From assembly GCA_902596745.1 (NCBI GenBank), contig CACJUZ010000001.1:186001-250000 (forward strand): a DNA stretch of 64,000 nt, written 5' to 3'. Each line of letters begins with the position of its first letter. Positions within the stretch are counted from its first letter, which is position 1. The notes beneath the pieces were generated by a model. That model searched no databases. It had not been told where the DNA came from and was given only the letters and a program-made list of their open reading frames with translations. This DNA is from an uncultured Pelagibacteraceae bacterium. Lineage in GTDB: Bacteria > Pseudomonadota > Alphaproteobacteria > Pelagibacterales > Pelagibacteraceae. A program made the translations under genes and the position numbers. Of this stretch, positions 62,316-64,000 are shown piece by piece.

Positions 62316-63434
62316 TTAATTAAATAATTTGATATATTTGTTATAAAATTTACTGAAAGTGCGACTCTTAATACTTTTTCTTATTTCAAACATAAATTGT
62401 TGATAAAAGTTTATATTGTGTAGGGAAATAAGCATTGAGGCAAGTAATTCATTTGTTTTGATTAAATGATTTAAATAGCTTTTTGAATACCGGTTAAGAC
62501 TTCTTAAATTACATTTTTCATCAAGGGGGGATTCGTCATTTTTATATAAAGAATTCTTTAAATTTATTTTCCCTTGCCAAGTGAAAGCTAAACCAGTTCT
62601 TCCAGACCTTGTGGGCATTACGCAATCAAACATATCTACTCCCTCATTTATCGCCCCTAATATATCTGAAGGTGTACCCACACCCATTAAATATCTTGGT
62701 TTATCCTCTGGCATTTCATACGTAATATTTTTAACTGTTTCAAACATCTCGCTTTGAGTTTCTCCTACAGCTAAACCTCCTATTGCATATCCATCGAAAT
62801 CTATGTCTCTAAGTCTTTGTAAACTTTCAAGTCTTAAGTCTTTATAGAGACCACCTTGAATAATACCAAAAAGAGCTTTTTTTTTATTGTTGCCAAATTC
62901 TACTTTAGATCTTTTTGCCCAATTTGTTGAAATATCTATAGCTTTTTTTAATTTATCTTTATCATTTGTTAATTGAGGACATTCATCTAATACCATTAAT
63001 ATGTCTGAATTTATTGATTTTTGTATTTTAATACTTTTTTCAGGACTTAAAATTATTTTTTTTCCATCAATATGAGATCTAAAAGTTGCGCCAATATCTT
63101 TATCAATTTTTGTTAATTTTGACAGCGACATAATTTGAAAACCTCCCGAGTCAGTTAAAATAGGTTTATCCCAATTCATAAAATTATGCAGACCGCCAAA
63201 TTTTTCTAAAATAGTAGATCCCGGTCTTAACATTAAGTGATAAGTGTTTCCTAAAATAATTTGAGATCCTGTTTTTTTAAGGTCGTCTACAAATAAACCT
63301 TTAACAGTTCCCAAAGTACCTACTGGCATGAATGCAGGGGTATCTATGTTTCCTCTAGATGATTTAATTATTCCTAACCTTGCTTTTTTAAATTTTGAAA
63401 TTAACTTGAAGGAAAACTCTTTTTTTTTCATCAA
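62316..63434 (-). CDS. tgt: tRNA-guanine transglycosylase with incomplete zinc site
   Basis: Exchanges G34 of GUN-anticodon tRNAs for preQ1. TPAFMPVGTLGTVKGL and LGNTYHLMLRPG, the substrate Asp in LTDSGGFQIMSL, and the nucleophile region VDMFDCVMPTRSGRTGLAF identify the family. 372 aa is normal. In the C-terminal zinc box, canonical enzymes have C-x-C-x-x-C, but here the sequence is DEKCNLRSLNRYSKSYLNHL: only the first Cys remains, the other two being Leu, although the later His (SLHNINFYQ) is present. Confidence 0.93.
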   Translation of the reverse strand: MMKKKEFSFKLISKFKKARLGIIKSSRGNIDTPAFMPVGTLGTVKGLFVDDLKKTGSQIILGNTYHLMLRPGSTILEKFGGLHNFMNWDKPILTDSGGFQIMSLSKLTKIDKDIGATFRSHIDGKKIILSPEKSIKIQKSINSDILMVLDECPQLTNDKDKLKKAIDISTNWAKRSKVEFGNNKKKALFGIIQGGLYKDLRLESLQRLRDIDFDGYAIGGLAVGETQSEMFETVKNITYEMPEDKPRYLMGVGTPSDILGAINEGVDMFDCVMPTRSGRTGLAFTWQGKINLKNSLYKNDESPLDEKCNLRSLNRYSKSYLNHLIKTNELLASMLISLHNINFYQQFMFEIRKSIKSRTFSKFYNKYIKLFN

Positions 63435-63437
63435 AAG

Positions 63438-63989
63438 TTATTTCAACTTTAGACTTATGATTTTATCTGGACTCTTAACTGAGCCATTAGGACCTTCTCC
63501 CTTTTTTATATTATCTATAAACTCCATTCCTTTAACTACTTTTCCAAAAACAGTATATTGTCTATCTAAATGTGGTGCAGGTTGAAAACAAATAAAAAAT
63601 TGACTATTTGCACTATCAGGATTTGCAGATCTTGCGGCCGATAGAACTCCCCTATCATGTGGTATATCGGAAAATTCAGATTTTAAATCAGGCAAATCTG
63701 AACCACCTGTACCAGCCAATGACAAATTAAAATCTTTTGAGTTTGAATTTCCAAATTTAACATCTCCGCTTTGAGCCATGAAGCCGTCAATTACTCTATG
63801 AAAAACAACTCCATTATAAAGCCCTTTGCTTGCTAAGTCTTTAAATCTTTTTACATGATTAGGTGCAACATCTGGATAAAGCTCTAATTCTACTTCTCCG
63901 TCTTTTAGTTTCATTATCATAATTTCCTCCGCGTATAATTTATTAATAATAAATATGAAAAAAAATATTAAAATGTAAATTCTTTTCAT
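63438..63989 (-). CDS. Periplasmic peptidyl-prolyl cis-trans isomerase (cyclophilin)
   Basis: Catalyses proline isomerisation in exported proteins. A signal peptide (IYILIFFFIFIINKLYAEE) is followed by the cyclophilin core: APNHVKRFKDLASKGLYNGVVFHRVIDGFMAQSGDV with the catalytic FHRV Arg, GVLSAARSANPDSANSQFFICFQPAPHLDRQYTVFGKVV. 183 aa. Its stop lies three bases before the tgt start codon on the same strand, so the two are probably co-transcribed with the isomerase first. Confidence 0.95.
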   Translation of the reverse strand: MKRIYILIFFFIFIINKLYAEEIMIMKLKDGEVELELYPDVAPNHVKRFKDLASKGLYNGVVFHRVIDGFMAQSGDVKFGNSNSKDFNLSLAGTGGSDLPDLKSEFSDIPHDRGVLSAARSANPDSANSQFFICFQPAPHLDRQYTVFGKVVKGMEFIDNIKKGEGPNGSVKSPDKIISLKLK

Positions 63990-64000
63990 TCTAGTTTATT

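Overview
The window is a gene-dense, very A+T-rich bacterial chromosome segment. Most genes abut or overlap by 1-4 bases, proteins are short and lysine/asparagine/isoleucine-rich, and the gene order is alphaproteobacterial (nrdR-ribD-ribE-ribB-ribH-nusB; rpmF-plsX-ihfA-merR; rplM-rpsI-argC; hom-glpX-recJ). Together with a DMSP demethylase gene this points to a streamlined marine SAR11/Pelagibacterales genome. The taxonomic call is inferred from gene content and style, not from a database search.

Layout. 1-7.3 kb (+): housekeeping run dapA(partial)-smpB-folK-spoT-pyrE-pdxJ-acpS-lepB-rnc-recO, then convergent hemB. 8.3-14.7 kb (+): a 2OG-oxygenase-like gene, rpiB, glyA, nrdR, riboflavin genes and nusB. 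14.7-22.1 kb: membrane pyrophosphatase hppA, bamE (-), bc1 assembly chaperone, rpmF, plsX, ihfA, a merR-type regulator, rpmG, chorismate mutase (-), ctaA, rplM-rpsI. 22.2-29.3 kb (+): argC, a lipoprotein, hom, glpX, recJ, tRNA-Glu and a succinate-semialdehyde-type dehydrogenase.

29.3-37.4 kb is the accessory part. It holds a GIY-YIG protein, three glycosyltransferase genes, two FkbM methyltransferases, a complete tyrosine recombinase with a 14-7-14 inverted repeat beside its start codon, a tiny membrane protein, a cupin-like protein, a single-domain alkyl-DNA methyltransferase, and a 380-bp non-coding spacer that is unusually long for this genome.

37.4-48.4 kb (-) is one close-packed unit. 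In transcription order it runs: FadN-like 3-hydroxyacyl-CoA dehydrogenase/enoyl-CoA hydratase, DmdC-like acyl-CoA dehydrogenase, DmdB-like acyl-CoA ligase, OsmC, an ECHDC3-like crotonase lacking both catalytic glutamates, an alpha/beta hydrolase, DmdA, an NDUFS4-like protein, an SbmA/BacA-like transporter and an AEC transporter. I read it as a DMSP demethylation and methylmercaptopropionate degradation operon with several partners whose role is unknown.

48.5-64 kb: tRNA-Pro, nhaA, a NifU-like protein, glutathione peroxidase; then a minus-strand set (MBL hydrolase, tatD, metG, holB, tmk, D,D-carboxypeptidase, RlpA/SPOR lipoprotein, MltB); tRNA-Ser, sdhE, recG, DUF502, an M48 protease, tRNA-Lys, tgt (missing two zinc cysteines) and a periplasmic cyclophilin. 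No rRNA, CRISPR array, insertion sequence or prophage structural gene was seen.
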